Shown here: in pieces, positions 26,546 to 35,274 of the stretch
Layout: each line of letters begins with the position of its first letter
Position numbering within the stretch: position 1 is the first letter of the stretch
DNA from: Nocardiopsis quinghaiensis
GTDB lineage: Bacteria > Actinomycetota > Actinomycetes > Streptosporangiales > Streptosporangiaceae
Reading direction: 5' to 3'
Assembly (NCBI RefSeq): GCF_008638365.1
Contig: NZ_ML703340.1
Span: 63,291-127,290 of the forward strand
Length of the DNA: 64,000 bases
Notes under the pieces: model-generated
Seen by the model: the letters and a program-made list of their open reading frames with translations, nothing else
What the model was told of the DNA's origin: nothing
The model's database searches: none
Translations under genes and position numbers: made by a program

Positions 26546-27058
26546 ATGCGACTCGTTGTCGGTCGGATCGGCCGCGCGCACGGCATCCGCGGTGACGTCG
26601 CCGTCGACGTGCGCACGGACGACCCGGAGGCGCGGTTCACCGACGGCGCCGTACTGGAGACCGACCCGGCCGGGGCCGGTCCGCTGACGGTCTCCTCCGT
26701 CCGCCGCCACAGCGGCCGCCTGCTGGTGCGCTTCAAGGGCGTGTCCGGCCGTGACGCCGCCGAGAAGCTGCGCGGCACCCTCCTGTTCGTGGACTCCGCC
26801 GACATCGCCCCCCTGGACGATCCGGACGAGTTCCACGACCACGAACTCATCGGCCTGACCGCGGTCACCACCGACGGCGATCCGGTCGGCACGGTGGAGG
26901 ACGTCCTCCACCACGCGCAGGACGTCCTGGTCCTCACCACCCCCGAGGGCGGCGAGGTCCTCGTGCCCTTCGTGGCCGCCCTCGTCCCCGAGGTCGACGC
27001 GGCCGGGGGCCGGATCGTCCTGGACCCCCCGCCCGGCCTGCTCGACCTCGCCGACTGA
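26546..27058 (+). CDS. rimM: Ribosome maturation factor RimM
   Basis: A 170-residue 16S rRNA processing factor for the 30S head. The N-terminal RimM domain begins [27 protein letters not shown]; the C-terminal PRC-barrel includes [29 protein letters not shown] and [14 protein letters not shown]. The ATG at 26546 has GGGAG at 8-10 bases. trmD follows after 11 bases. Confidence 0.95.
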   Translation: MRLVVGRIGRAHGIRGDVAVDVRTDDPEARFTDGAVLETDPAGAGPLTVSSVRRHSGRLLVRFKGVSGRDAAEKLRGTLLFVDSADIAPLDDPDEFHDHELIGLTAVTTDGDPVGTVEDVLHHAQDVLVLTTPEGGEVLVPFVAALVPEVDAAGGRIVLDPPPGLLDLAD

Positions 27059-27069
27059 AGGGGCGCGCC

Positions 27070-27834
27070 GTGCGTATCGACATCATCAGCATCTTCCCCG
27101 ACTACTTCGGCCCCCTGGACCTGTCCCTGATCGGCAGGGCGCGCGTCTCCGGGCTGCTCGACGTGCGCGTGCACGACCTGCGCGCATGGACGCACGACCG
27201 GCACAACACCGTGGACGACACCCCCTACGGCGGTGGCCCCGGCATGGTCATGAAGCCCGAGCCGTGGGGCGAGGCACTCGACGAGGTCCTGGCGGACGGG
27301 CCCGCGCGGCTGATCCTGCCCACCCCCAGCGGCCGCCCGTTCCGGCAGGCCGACGCCGAGCGCCTGGCCAAGGAGGAGCGCCTGGTCTTCGGGTGCGGCC
27401 GCTACGAGGGCATCGACTCCCGGGTCGCGGCGGACGCGGTGGACCGGATGCCCGTCGAGGAGGTCAGCATCGGCGACTACGTGCTCAACGGCGGCGAGTC
27501 CGCCACGCTGGTGATGGTCGAGGCGATCACCCGTCTGCTGCCGGGTGTGCTGGGGAACACGGAGTCGGCCGTGCAGGACTCCTTCGCCTCCGGCGGCATG
27601 GAGAACCTGGTGGAGGGGCCGGTCTACACCAAGCCCGGCACCTGGCGCGGACGGGAGGTACCCCCGGTGCTGCTGTCGGGCAACCACGGCGCCGTGGACC
27701 GCTGGCGCCGTGACCAGGCACTGCGCAGGACCGCGCGCAACCGCCCCGACCTGGTCGACGCGCTGCCGGAGGAGGTCCTGGACCGGCGCGACCGCGAGGT
27801 CATCGCGGAGGAGACCGTTCGAGACGCCACCTGA
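27070..27834 (+). CDS. trmD: tRNA (guanine(37)-N(1))-methyltransferase TrmD
   Basis: A 254-residue SPOUT methyltransferase that methylates G37 next to the anticodon and prevents frameshifting. Motifs are [13 protein letters not shown] at the N terminus, [13 protein letters not shown] near 57, and the knot segments [12 protein letters not shown] and [13 protein letters not shown] (SAM binding). The start is GTG 11 bases after rimM. Length is normal for the family. Confidence 0.95.
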   Translation: MRIDIISIFPDYFGPLDLSLIGRARVSGLLDVRVHDLRAWTHDRHNTVDDTPYGGGPGMVMKPEPWGEALDEVLADGPARLILPTPSGRPFRQADAERLAKEERLVFGCGRYEGIDSRVAADAVDRMPVEEVSIGDYVLNGGESATLVMVEAITRLLPGVLGNTESAVQDSFASGGMENLVEGPVYTKPGTWRGREVPPVLLSGNHGAVDRWRRDQALRRTARNRPDLVDALPEEVLDRRDREVIAEETVRDAT

Positions 27835-28002
27835 GGTATGGCAAACTGGGTGGGTTCCCCCCAGGTGATCGGCGGCATCCGCATGCCGGCGGTACGACGT
27901 CGGCCTCTGTGACGGTCACCCGGGCGGTTCGAAAGTCCAGACCCACAAGGGCCCTCGCCCGCGCACCCCTCCCCGCCGGGGACAGGACGCGGAGCGCTAC
28001 CG

Positions 28003-28362
28003 ATGAGGATTCGCGAGATGCACACCGCCATTCAGGAGCTGGAGAAGGCCCAGCTGCGTTCCGACGTCCCGGACTTCCGTCCGGGTGACACCCTCAACGT
28101 CCACGTCCGTGTGACCGAGGGCAACCGTACCCGTGTCCAGGTCTTCAAGGGCGTTGTCATCCGCCGCCAGGGATCGGGCAGCCGCGAGACCTTCACCATC
28201 CGCAAGGTGAGCTACGGCGTGGGCGTGGAGCGCACCTTCCCGATCCACACCCCGGCCGTCGAGAAGTACGAGGTCGCCGCCCGCGGCCGCGTGCGTCGCG
28301 CCAAGCTGTACTACCTGCGTGAGCTGCGGGGCAAGGCCGCCCGCATCCGCGAGCGCCGCTAG
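28003..28362 (+). CDS. rplS: 50S ribosomal protein L19
   Basis: A 119-residue L19, with [31 protein letters not shown] and [17 protein letters not shown] as hallmark sequence and a basic C terminus ending RIRERR. The ATG has CGATG context without a strong ribosome site; an 11-residue longer form is not possible in frame. It is the last gene of the rimM-trmD-rplS group. Confidence 0.95.
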   Translation: MRIREMHTAIQELEKAQLRSDVPDFRPGDTLNVHVRVTEGNRTRVQVFKGVVIRRQGSGSRETFTIRKVSYGVGVERTFPIHTPAVEKYEVAARGRVRRAKLYYLRELRGKAARIRERR

Positions 28363-28442
28363 AGGCCGCGGACCCTCACACGCGCTTTTCACGGGTCGAA
28401 ACCCTCCGCTCCCGGCAGGGGCGCGGTATAGGCTTCGACTCG

Positions 28443-29321
28443 ATGAGCAAAGACGAGAGGGACTTCGGCGCGGACGGGGCCCAGGACGAGGATCCCGCCC
28501 GGTCCGGCCCGGAGGAGCACAGCTCCACCACTGGCTCCCGAGAGCACGAGCTCTCGGGAGCCAGCGGTGTCTCCGAAGCCGGGGGCCAGGAGCCAGAGGA
28601 GAAGGCGGACGACCAGATGAGCAAGTCCCAGAGCAGCGAGAAGAAGCAGGGGTCGTTCTGGAAGGAACTCCCCGTCCTGGTCGTGATCGCCCTGGTGTTG
28701 GCGTTCGTGATCAGGACCTGGCTGGTGCAGGCCTTCTACATTCCCTCCTCCTCGATGGAGAACACGCTGCTCATCGGGGACCGCGTGCTCGTCAACAAGG
28801 TCGTCTACCAGCTCCGCGACATCGAGCGCGGTGAGGTGGTCGTCTTCGACGGCGACGGGTCGTGGGACGATCCGAACATGGTCTCGGTCCCCGAGCCCGC
28901 CAACCCGGTCTCCGGCGCGTTCACCTGGGTGCAGCAGCAGCTGGGAGCGGCGCCCACGGGCAAGGAGTACATCAAACGGGTCATCGGTCTTCCCGGAGAC
29001 ACCGTGGAGTGCTGCGACGAGCAGAACCGCGTCCTGGTCAACGGCGTGCCCCTGGAGGAGGAGGCCTACCTCTACCCGGGCAGCGTGGCCAGCCACACCG
29101 AGTTCGGGCCGATCGAGGTGCCCGAGGGACACCTGTGGCTGATGGGTGACCACCGGTCGATCTCCGCCGACTCGCGGATGAACCAGAACAACCCCGGCGG
29201 CGGCGCGGTTCCCGTCGACCACGTGGTGGGCCGGGCGTTCGTGATCATCTGGCCGCTCAGCCAGGTCGGCTCCCTGGGCGCCCCGGACGCCTTCGAGGAA
29301 CTCGACACCGAGAGCGGATGA
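28443..29321 (+). CDS. lepB: Signal peptidase I
   Basis: A 292-residue type I signal peptidase cutting exported proteins outside the membrane. The catalytic Ser104 lies in IPSSSMENTL and Lys178 in YIKRVIGLPGD, with box E LMGDHRSISADSR. One membrane helix (about 76-95, LPVLVVIALVLAFVIRTWLV) precedes the catalytic domain. The first ~70 residues are acidic and disordered. An internal ATG at 28617 also begins MSK and would give a shorter protein with the complete enzyme. The linker DNA contains a perfect 15-bp hairpin (28531-28564). In some relatives rnhB follows lepB; it does not here. Confidence 0.94.
   Translation: MSKDERDFGADGAQDEDPARSGPEEHSSTTGSREHELSGASGVSEAGGQEPEEKADDQMSKSQSSEKKQGSFWKELPVLVVIALVLAFVIRTWLVQAFYIPSSSMENTLLIGDRVLVNKVVYQLRDIERGEVVVFDGDGSWDDPNMVSVPEPANPVSGAFTWVQQQLGAAPTGKEYIKRVIGLPGDTVECCDEQNRVLVNGVPLEEEAYLYPGSVASHTEFGPIEVPEGHLWLMGDHRSISADSRMNQNNPGGGAVPVDHVVGRAFVIIWPLSQVGSLGAPDAFEELDTESG
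28531..28564. repeat. Perfect 15-bp hairpin inside lepB
   Basis: Arms CTGGCTCCCGAGAGC (28531-28545) and GCTCTCGGGAGCCAG (28550-28564) with loop ACGA. It encodes part of the disordered N-terminal linker (GSREHELSGA), upstream of the internal MSK start at 28617. Confidence 0.8.
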
Positions 29322-29612
29322 CGCTTCGACCGCGTCCGAACAGGCGCGTTCCGTCCGGCGGGCCCCGCTCCGCGGAGCGCCTCCGAGACGGTCGGCCCGG
29401 CGGCGCCGGCGGCGTGCGACGGACGATCCGCCAAGGAAATCCGTCCGGCGGAGTACACAGGCCGCTTCCGTGACGCATGATGGACTTGGACCGCATGGGC
29501 GTCCCCCGAAGCCATGGGGCCGCCGTCGACCGGGAACACCGCGCGGCGGCGGTGCCCAGTGAAAGGGACCGGCACACCACGACCGGAGAGTGCGACGAAA
29601 GCGAGCGCGTGG

Positions 29613-29942
29613 ATGAGTTCTGAGGACCTGGAGAAATACGAGGCCGAGATGGAGCTCCAGCTCTATCGCGAGTACCGGGACGTCGTCGGTCTGTTCAGCT
29701 ACGTGGTGGAGACCGAGCGGCGGTTCTACCTCACCAACCACGTCGACCTCCAGCCGCGTTCGACCGAGAACGGGGAGATGTACTTCGAGGTCGTGATGGA
29801 GGACGCCTGGGTCTGGGACATGTACCGCCCGGCCAGGTTCGTCCGCAACGTGCGCGTGGTGACGTTCAAGGACGTCAACGTCGAGGAGATCACCAAGGCC
29901 GACCTGGAGATGCCGCCTCCCGACGGGGGCGGCCAGGGCTGA
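29613..29942 (+). CDS. DUF2469 family conserved actinobacterial protein
   Basis: A 109-residue protein starting MSSEDLEKYEAEMELQLYRE and containing VETERRFYLTNHVDL and EVVMEDAWVWDMYRPARFV. This is the DUF2469 family, found across Actinobacteria between lepB/rnhB and yraN; function unknown. The ATG at 29613 gives the conserved N terminus; upstream frame has no similarity. Soluble, no signal peptide. Confidence 0.9.
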   Translation: MSSEDLEKYEAEMELQLYREYRDVVGLFSYVVETERRFYLTNHVDLQPRSTENGEMYFEVVMEDAWVWDMYRPARFVRNVRVVTFKDVNVEEITKADLEMPPPDGGGQG

Positions 29943-29978
29943 GCGGCGCCGGGCACCCGCGGGACGGCCCGGCCCCGG

Positions 29979-29987
29979 TTGTCCACA
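29979..29987 (+). promoter_or_regulatory. DnaA-box consensus (TTGTCCACA)
   Basis: The nine bases match the actinomycete DnaA box exactly and lie in the gap before yraN-comM-dprA. A second copy, on the other strand, is at 35049-35057. A single 9-mer can occur by chance. Confidence 0.35.
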
Positions 29988-30052
29988 GGACGGAACTCGC
30001 TCTGGCGCGGTGACCGGCGATCACCGACCGTGGTAGCGGGAGGTGGTCGACC

Positions 30053-30418
30053 TTGGACCGGTGGGCCGAGTACCGAAGGACACTGGGCGGCCGCGGCGAG
30101 GACCTCGCCGCGGCCTTCCTCCGACGAGCCGGGATGCGGGTGCTCGCCCGCAACTGGCGCACCCCCGCGGGGGAGATCGACATCGTGGCCCGGGACGGCC
30201 CCGTCCTGGTCGTCGCCGAGGTCAAGACCCGCACCTCCGTCCGGTACGGACACCCGGTGGAGGCCATCACCCCCGGCAAGCGGCGCCGCCTGCGCCGCCT
30301 CGGACGCGCCTGGGCGGTCCGGCACCGGGTCCCCGTCCGCCCCCTGAGGGTGGACGGTGTGTGCGTCCTCGTCAGCGGCGGCCGGGTGTTCGTCTCCCAC
30401 GAGCGGGGGATGTCATGA
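30053..30418 (+). CDS. YraN family protein (UPF0102)
   Basis: A 121-residue protein with an endonuclease-like fold: GGRGEDLAAAFLRRAGMRVLARNW, then GEIDIVARDG and VVAEVKTRTS, i.e. the E...D...E-x-K pattern of restriction-type nucleases. The TTG start was chosen for the GGGAGG site about 10 bases upstream. Its stop overlaps the comM start (ATGA). Yran-comM-dprA is a conserved order; biochemical function is not established. Confidence 0.9.
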   Translation: MDRWAEYRRTLGGRGEDLAAAFLRRAGMRVLARNWRTPAGEIDIVARDGPVLVVAEVKTRTSVRYGHPVEAITPGKRRRLRRLGRAWAVRHRVPVRPLRVDGVCVLVSGGRVFVSHERGMS

Positions 30419-31941
30419 TGACGCTCGCCCGTACCCACTGCATCACCCTGCTGGGTGTCCGGGGACACATCGTCGAGGTGGAGGTGCACCTGGGCGGCGG
30501 CGACTTCGGGGTGACCCTCGTCGGGCTGCCCGACGCCGCGCTCCGCGAGGCCAGGGACCGCATCCGCGCGGCCGTGGTCAACAGCGGTGAGGAGTGGCCC
30601 AGCGGCCAGATCACCATCAGCCTGTCCCCGGCCAGCCTGCCCAAGGCGGGCAGCCTCTTCGACCTGGCCATCGCGGGCGCCGTCCTGGCGGCGGCGGGCG
30701 CGGTGCCGGTGGAACTGCTGGAGGACACCGTCCTCATCGCCGAGCTGGGGCTGGACGGACGGGCCCGGCCGGTGCTCGGGGTGCTCCCGGCGGTGGTGTC
30801 GGCCGCCGAACAGGGCTACCGCAGGTTCGTCGTCGCGAGGGGGAACGAGGCCGAGGCCCGGCTGGTGCCCGACATCGAGGTGACGGCGGTGGACTGCCTG
30901 ACGGACCTGTGCCAGTGGCTGCGCGGCGAGTACTCTCCGGAGGAGGGGCCCGGGCGGCCCGTGCCGCGGCCGCGTGAGCCCCGGGACCAGGGCCCCGACC
31001 TGTCCGACGTGCTGGGGCAGCCGGTGGCGCGCCGTGCGTTGGAGATCGCCGCCGCCGGGGGCCACAACCTCATGATGCTGGGGCCTCCGGGGACCGGGAA
31101 GAGCCTGCTGGCCGAGCGGCTGCCCACGGTGCTGCCCCGGCTGAGGCCCGCCGACGCGCTGGAGGCCACCGCCATCCACTCGGTGGCGGGCATCCTGCCC
31201 CCGGGATCGCCCCTGGTCACCATGCCGCCCTTCGCCGCGCCGCACCACACCTCCACCCGGGCCTCGATCATCGGCGGCGGCAGCGGCCACCCCTCACCCG
31301 GCTGGGTGTCCAAGGCCCACCGCGGTGTGCTGTTCGTCGACGAGGCACCGCAGTTCGGGCGCGGGGTGCTCGACTCCCTGCGCGAACCGCTGGAGCGGGG
31401 CGAGGTGGTCCTGGCGCGGGCCTCCTCCACGGTGACCTTCCCCGCCCGCTTCCAGCTGGTGATGGCGGCCAACCCCTGCCCCTGCGCCAAACCCGGCAAC
31501 CTGTGCACCTGCCCCGCGGGCGAGCGGCGCCGCTACCTCTCCCGGCTGTCCGGCCCCCTGCTGGACCGGATCGACCTCAAGGTGGAACTGCAGCCGGTGT
31601 CCAGGGCCGAGCTGCTCGCCGACCGTGCCTTCGCCGAGTCCTCCGAGGTGGTGGCCGCCAGGGTGGAGCAGGCCCGCGCCCGTGCCGCCGAGCGGCTGTC
31701 GCACACCCCGTGGGCCACCAACGCGGCCATCCCCGGGGCGAGGCTGCGCCGCGAGTTCCCGGTCGAACCCGCCGCGCTGAGAGTGCTCGGCCGGGCGATG
31801 GACCTGGGGCAGATCAGCGCCCGGGGCGTGGACCGGGCGCTGCGGGTGGCGTGGACGCTGACCGATCTCGCCGGCCGGGACCGCCCCGGCGAGGAGGAGA
31901 CGGCCTACGCCTTCGCGCTGTGGGCGGGACGTGCGTGGTGA
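30415..31941 (+). CDS. comM: YifB/ComM family Mg chelatase-like AAA ATPase
   Basis: A 508-residue AAA+ protein. An N-terminal Lon-protease-like fold (about 1-180) contains VGLPDAALREARDRIRAAV and SLPKAGSLFDLAIA. The ATPase has Walker A GPPGTGKS (223-230), FVDEAPQF as Walker B, and the Cys-rich CPCAKPGNLCTCP. The C-terminal Mg-chelatase domain includes LDRIDLKVEL and DLGQISARGVDRALRVAWTLTDL. In Vibrio and Haemophilus ComM is a branch-migration helicase used in natural transformation; no such role is proven in actinomycetes. It overlaps yraN by four bases and dprA follows. Confidence 0.92.
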   Translation: MMTLARTHCITLLGVRGHIVEVEVHLGGGDFGVTLVGLPDAALREARDRIRAAVVNSGEEWPSGQITISLSPASLPKAGSLFDLAIAGAVLAAAGAVPVELLEDTVLIAELGLDGRARPVLGVLPAVVSAAEQGYRRFVVARGNEAEARLVPDIEVTAVDCLTDLCQWLRGEYSPEEGPGRPVPRPREPRDQGPDLSDVLGQPVARRALEIAAAGGHNLMMLGPPGTGKSLLAERLPTVLPRLRPADALEATAIHSVAGILPPGSPLVTMPPFAAPHHTSTRASIIGGGSGHPSPGWVSKAHRGVLFVDEAPQFGRGVLDSLREPLERGEVVLARASSTVTFPARFQLVMAANPCPCAKPGNLCTCPAGERRRYLSRLSGPLLDRIDLKVELQPVSRAELLADRAFAESSEVVAARVEQARARAAERLSHTPWATNAAIPGARLRREFPVEPAALRVLGRAMDLGQISARGVDRALRVAWTLTDLAGRDRPGEEETAYAFALWAGRAW

Positions 31942-31982
31942 GCGCCGCCGGAGGGCGCGGCCCGGAAGGGGGGAGCGGTGCG

Positions 31983-33149
31983 GTGGAACGGGACACGGAG
32001 GGCGCCGACGCGCGGGCGCGGGCCTGCCTGACGGCGGTGGCTCCGCCGGGGGACCTGTGGCTGGGGGCGATGCTCGCCGAGCACGGGGCCGCCCGGGTGT
32101 GGGCGGAGCTGGTGGCGGGGGCGCCCCCGCCGATGGTGCCCTGCGCGGGGGACGAGGAACCCGGCCCGGAGGCGCTGGACCGGTTGCGTCGGCGTTGGCG
32201 GAGGTGGAGCGCCACCGCGGCCGGGGTGGACCCCGACGGGCTGCTCGGAGACTCGGCTGCGGCCGGGATCCGGTTCGTGGCCCCCGGGGACCCCGAGTGG
32301 CCGGGACGGCTCGACGAGCTGGACCTGCCCGGAGGGCGCCGCTCGCACGGGCTGTGGGTGCGCGGCGGCGGGGACCTGCGCGATCTGTGCCTGCGCTCGG
32401 TGGCCGTGGTGGGGGCGCGCTCGGCCACGGCCTACGGCGAGCACGTGGCCGCGGAGATGGCCTACGAGCTGTCCGAGCGCGCGGTCGTGGTGGTATCCGG
32501 CGGCGCGTACGGGATCGACGGGGCCGCGCACCGGGCCGCCCACGCCGTGGGAAGCACGGTGGTGGTGCTGGCCTGCGGGCTGGACGTGGACTACCCGCGC
32601 GGACACGCGGGGCTGTTCGCCGACGTCGCCCGCACCGGCGTGCTGGTGAGCGAGCGACCGGTGGGCTCCACCCCGCGCGCCCCGGACTTCCTCGTGCGCA
32701 ACCGGCTGATCGCGGCGCTCACCCCGGGGACGGTGGTCGTGGAGGCGGGTCGGCGCAGCGGAGCGCTCAACACCGCGTCGCACGCCGCCGAACTCAACCG
32801 GGTGCTGATGGCGGTCCCCGGGCCGGTCACCTCGGCGATGTCGGCGGGCTGCCACCTGCTGCTCCGCGACTGGCAGGCGGGGTGCGTCACCTGCGCGGAC
32901 GACGTCCTCGCCCAGGTGGGCACGCTGGGGGAGGAGCTGCCGTTGGAGGCCGGGCCGCTGCGGGTGTCGGCCGAACTCGGCCCGGACGGCGTCCGCGTGC
33001 TCGAAGCGGTGCCCCGCTCGGGGGCCGGTCCGGCGGTGATCGCCATGGCCAGCGGGGTCGGTCTGGAGAACACCATGCGCGTTCTGGGGCTGCTGGCCGC
33101 CACCGGCCTGGTGGAGCGCTGCCAGTCGGGCTGGCGGCTTCCGCGCTGA
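31983..33149 (+). CDS. dprA: DNA-processing protein DprA
   Basis: A 388-residue DprA/Smf protein, which loads RecA on single-stranded DNA. The Rossmann core has AVVGARSATAYGEHVA, VSGGAYGIDGAAHRAA, CGLDVDYPRGHAGLF and FLVRNRLIAALTPGTVVVEA, and the C terminus has a winged-helix-like segment (VIAMASGVGLENTMRVLGLL). The GTG at 31983 has a GGGGGGAG site about 8 bases upstream. An alternative GTG at 31938 overlaps the comM stop (GTGA). The comM-dprA pair is typical. Confidence 0.9.
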   Translation: MERDTEGADARARACLTAVAPPGDLWLGAMLAEHGAARVWAELVAGAPPPMVPCAGDEEPGPEALDRLRRRWRRWSATAAGVDPDGLLGDSAAAGIRFVAPGDPEWPGRLDELDLPGGRRSHGLWVRGGGDLRDLCLRSVAVVGARSATAYGEHVAAEMAYELSERAVVVVSGGAYGIDGAAHRAAHAVGSTVVVLACGLDVDYPRGHAGLFADVARTGVLVSERPVGSTPRAPDFLVRNRLIAALTPGTVVVEAGRRSGALNTASHAAELNRVLMAVPGPVTSAMSAGCHLLLRDWQAGCVTCADDVLAQVGTLGEELPLEAGPLRVSAELGPDGVRVLEAVPRSGAGPAVIAMASGVGLENTMRVLGLLAATGLVERCQSGWRLPR

Positions 33150-33232
33150 GAGGCGGGAGGCGTGTCGGGTCCGGCCGCGCGTGTGCGGATCGGCGACGTT
33201 TCAACCGCGATGAGGAAAGGTACGGTGCCGCT

Positions 33233-33589
33233 ATGGCAAAAACCTACAGTGACGCCCTGTTGGCGGACGGGCCGCTGCTGTTCGTCTCCGGACAGGTCCC
33301 GGAGGGACCCGGGGGCGAGGTCGCCGGGGACGTCGGGGGACAGACCCGCCAGATCTTCCGCAACCTGGAGGCCGTCCTGGCCCGGCACGGCGCGGAACTC
33401 GGCCACCTGGTCAAGCTCACCTACTACCTGCGGCACATCTCCGACCTGGACGAGTTCCGCGGCGCCCTGGTCGAGTGCCTTCCCGAGGGACACCGCCCGG
33501 CCGCCTCCCTCGTGGAGGTGGGCGGCCTGGTCGACCCCGCCCACTTCGTGGAGATCGACGGGATCGCCTGCCTGCCCTCGGGGGGGTAG
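33233..33589 (+). CDS. RidA/YjgF family protein
   Basis: A 118-residue protein of the YER057c/YjgF/RidA superfamily, whose core members hydrolyse reactive enamine/imine intermediates. FVSGQVPEGPGGEVAGDVGGQTRQIFRNLEAVL and VKLTYYLRHISDLDEFR are typical. The Arg that binds the substrate carboxylate in RidA is normally in a C-x-R-x-x-V-x-V block; here the corresponding RPAASLVEVGGLV keeps the Arg. It sits between dprA and the recombinase, an unusual site for this family. Substrate unknown. Confidence 0.85.
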   Translation: MAKTYSDALLADGPLLFVSGQVPEGPGGEVAGDVGGQTRQIFRNLEAVLARHGAELGHLVKLTYYLRHISDLDEFRGALVECLPEGHRPAASLVEVGGLVDPAHFVEIDGIACLPSGG

Positions 33590-33594
33590 AGGAC

Positions 33595-34464
33595 GTGCTG
33601 GACCGCTTCGCCGCGTACCTGTCGGGCGAGCTGGGGCGCTCACCCCACACCGTGCGCGGCTACCTGGCCGACCTGCGCTCGCTCCTGACCCACCTGGAGT
33701 CCCGGGGCCACGGCTGGGAGGACCTGGACGTGCCACTGGTGCGCGGATGGCTCTCACGCGCCCGCGACGCGGGCGCGAGCCGCGCCACGGTGGCACGGCG
33801 TGTGGCGGCCGTGCGCGCCCTCACGCGCTTCCTGTACCGCGAGGGGGCGCTGGACACGGACCCGGGGCCCCAACTGGCCGGTCCGGCCCAGCAGCGCGCC
33901 CTGCCCGCGGTGCTCGACGAGCGCCAGGCCGACACCGCGCTCTCGCGTGGTTCCGCCGAGACCCCGACCGACCTGCGCCGCCGTGCGGTGGTGGAGGCGC
34001 TCTACGCCACAGGTGTGCGCGTCGCCGAACTGTGCGCCCTGGACCTGGCCGACGTGGACCGTGAGCGGGACACCGTGCGCGTCCTGGGCAAGGGCTCCAA
34101 GGAGCGCACGGTCCCCGTGGGCGGACCCGCGCTGGAGGCCCTCGACGCCTGGCTGTCCGGGGGCCGTCCGGAGATGGCGGCTCCCGGAAGCGGTGCGGCG
34201 CTGTTCCTGGGGGCGCGCGGCGGACGCCTGGGGGTCCGTCAGGCCCGCGAGGACGTGCACGCCTACCTGCGTGCCGCCGGTGTGGACGGGACACCGCACG
34301 GACTGCGGCACAGCGCCGCCACCCACCTGCTCAACGGCGGCGCCGACCTGCGCAGCGTGCAGGAGTTCCTGGGCCACGCCAGCCCGCGCAGCACACAGAT
34401 CTACACGCACGTGTCCGTGGAGCGCCTGCGCGACACCTACCGCCAGGCCCACCCCAGGGCCTGA
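33595..34464 (+). CDS. xerC: Tyrosine recombinase XerC-like
   Basis: A 289-residue tyrosine recombinase. The N-terminal SAM-like core-binding domain (1-95) begins VLDRFAAYLSGELGRSPHTV. The catalytic set is complete: Arg142 in ATGVRVAEL, Lys in LGKGSKER, His235-x-x-Arg238 in HGLRHSAATH, His261 in LGHAS and Tyr270 in TQIYTH. Length and position near dprA and rpsB match chromosomal XerC, which resolves chromosome dimers at dif with XerD. The GTG start is 5 bases after the ridA-like gene. Confidence 0.92.
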   Translation: MLDRFAAYLSGELGRSPHTVRGYLADLRSLLTHLESRGHGWEDLDVPLVRGWLSRARDAGASRATVARRVAAVRALTRFLYREGALDTDPGPQLAGPAQQRALPAVLDERQADTALSRGSAETPTDLRRRAVVEALYATGVRVAELCALDLADVDRERDTVRVLGKGSKERTVPVGGPALEALDAWLSGGRPEMAAPGSGAALFLGARGGRLGVRQAREDVHAYLRAAGVDGTPHGLRHSAATHLLNGGADLRSVQEFLGHASPRSTQIYTHVSVERLRDTYRQAHPRA

Positions 34465-34515
34465 CCGGTCCCCGGTCCTCCCGTCTCCGCCGTCTCCGGG
34501 GCCGCGGGCGCCTCG

Positions 34516-34998
34516 TCACAGGGGCAGCAGGCGGAACTCTCCGAGGCCGAGCAGGCTGAGGGGGTCGAGGTAGTCGGCACCGCGGAGCAGCCCCCAGTGC
34601 AGGCAGGGGCGGTCGCGGCAGTGGGCGGACCCGGCGGCGAGCGTGCCCAGCACGTCCCCGGAGGCGACCGGGTCGCCCCGGGTCAGGCCGGACTCCACCG
34701 GCAGGTAGGTGGTGTGCGACTCACCGTGGCTCACGCTCACCACCGGCGTGCCCGCCACCGTGCCCGAGAAGCGCACACGGCCGGGACCGGCCGCGCGTAT
34801 CTCCTGGCCGGGCTCGGCGGCCAGGTCCACGCCCAGGTGTCCGGGCAGCCACCGCTGTTCGGGTGGGTCGAAGGGGCGCAGCACCTCGACGGGAGGGTCC
34901 ACCGGCCAGCGCCAGTCGGCGGCGGTTGGCCCGGGTCGGAGGGGGAACAGCACAAGCGGAAGGAGCAGCAGCAGACGGGCGAGGAGGAAGGGGGCCAT
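34516..34998 (-). CDS. M23 family metallopeptidase-like protein
   Basis: A 160-residue exported protein. The signal peptide is about residues 1-27 (LLARLLLLLPLVLFPLRPG). The LytM-type domain has the first zinc ligands His54 and Asp58 in GHLGVDLAAEPG and the last His134 in CLHWGLL. The catalytic His of the usual HxH motif is Cys132 here, so activity is uncertain; CLHWG-type ends occur in short actinobacterial members. It is the M23 gene usually found near rpsB, here convergent with xerC. The start is supported mainly by the signal peptide. Confidence 0.82.
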   Translation of the reverse strand: MAPFLLARLLLLLPLVLFPLRPGPTAADWRWPVDPPVEVLRPFDPPEQRWLPGHLGVDLAAEPGQEIRAAGPGRVRFSGTVAGTPVVSVSHGESHTTYLPVESGLTRGDPVASGDVLGTLAAGSAHCRDRPCLHWGLLRGADYLDPLSLLGLGEFRLLPL

Positions 34999-35048
34999 AC
35001 CCCAAGGGTCCGCTGGACGGGGCGGCTCCGCCAGGGAGAGCCGGAGAC

Positions 35049-35057
35049 TGTGGACAA
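35049..35057 (-). promoter_or_regulatory. DnaA-box consensus (minus strand)
   Basis: TGTGGACAA, the complement of TTGTCCACA, lies between the M23 gene and rpsB, which diverge here. It is the second exact box in 5 kb. Confidence 0.35.
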
Positions 35058-35089
35058 CTCCGGAGGCGGCAGCGTACGTCCTGTGTATT

Positions 35090-35135
35090 CCCGACGGAGG
35101 ATAGAATCGTTTTCGGCCCTTCGGGCCGACCACAA
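35090..35135 (+). promoter_or_regulatory. Candidate rpsB promoter -10 and leader hairpin
   Basis: A TAGAAT hexamer at about 35102 is followed by the leader hairpin TCGGCCC-TTC-GGGCCGA. Together with the long leader to the ATG at 35275 (about 160 bases), this suggests a promoter with possible leader control of rpsB-tsf. The -35 element is unclear. Confidence 0.35.
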
Positions 35136-35274
35136 TACGCACGTCCACGAGCCTCCTCCGTGAGGGGCCGCACCTACGGTCCGCACCCCTTCTCCGGTGG
35201 TGCGGCGGTACGGCCGGGACGTCAGGCACAACCGAAGGCGGGACACCTCCCGCCACCGCAAGGAGGACCAGGTC

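Noticed and set aside
28003..28362. Leader autoregulation element for rplS
   Set aside because: The 168 bases before rplS show no hairpin I could match to a known ribosomal leader.
29322..29612. Hidden CRISPR or tandem repeat in the GC-rich gap
   Set aside because: Only short palindromes such as CGCTCCGCGGAGCG are present; there is no regular repeat-spacer pattern anywhere in the window.
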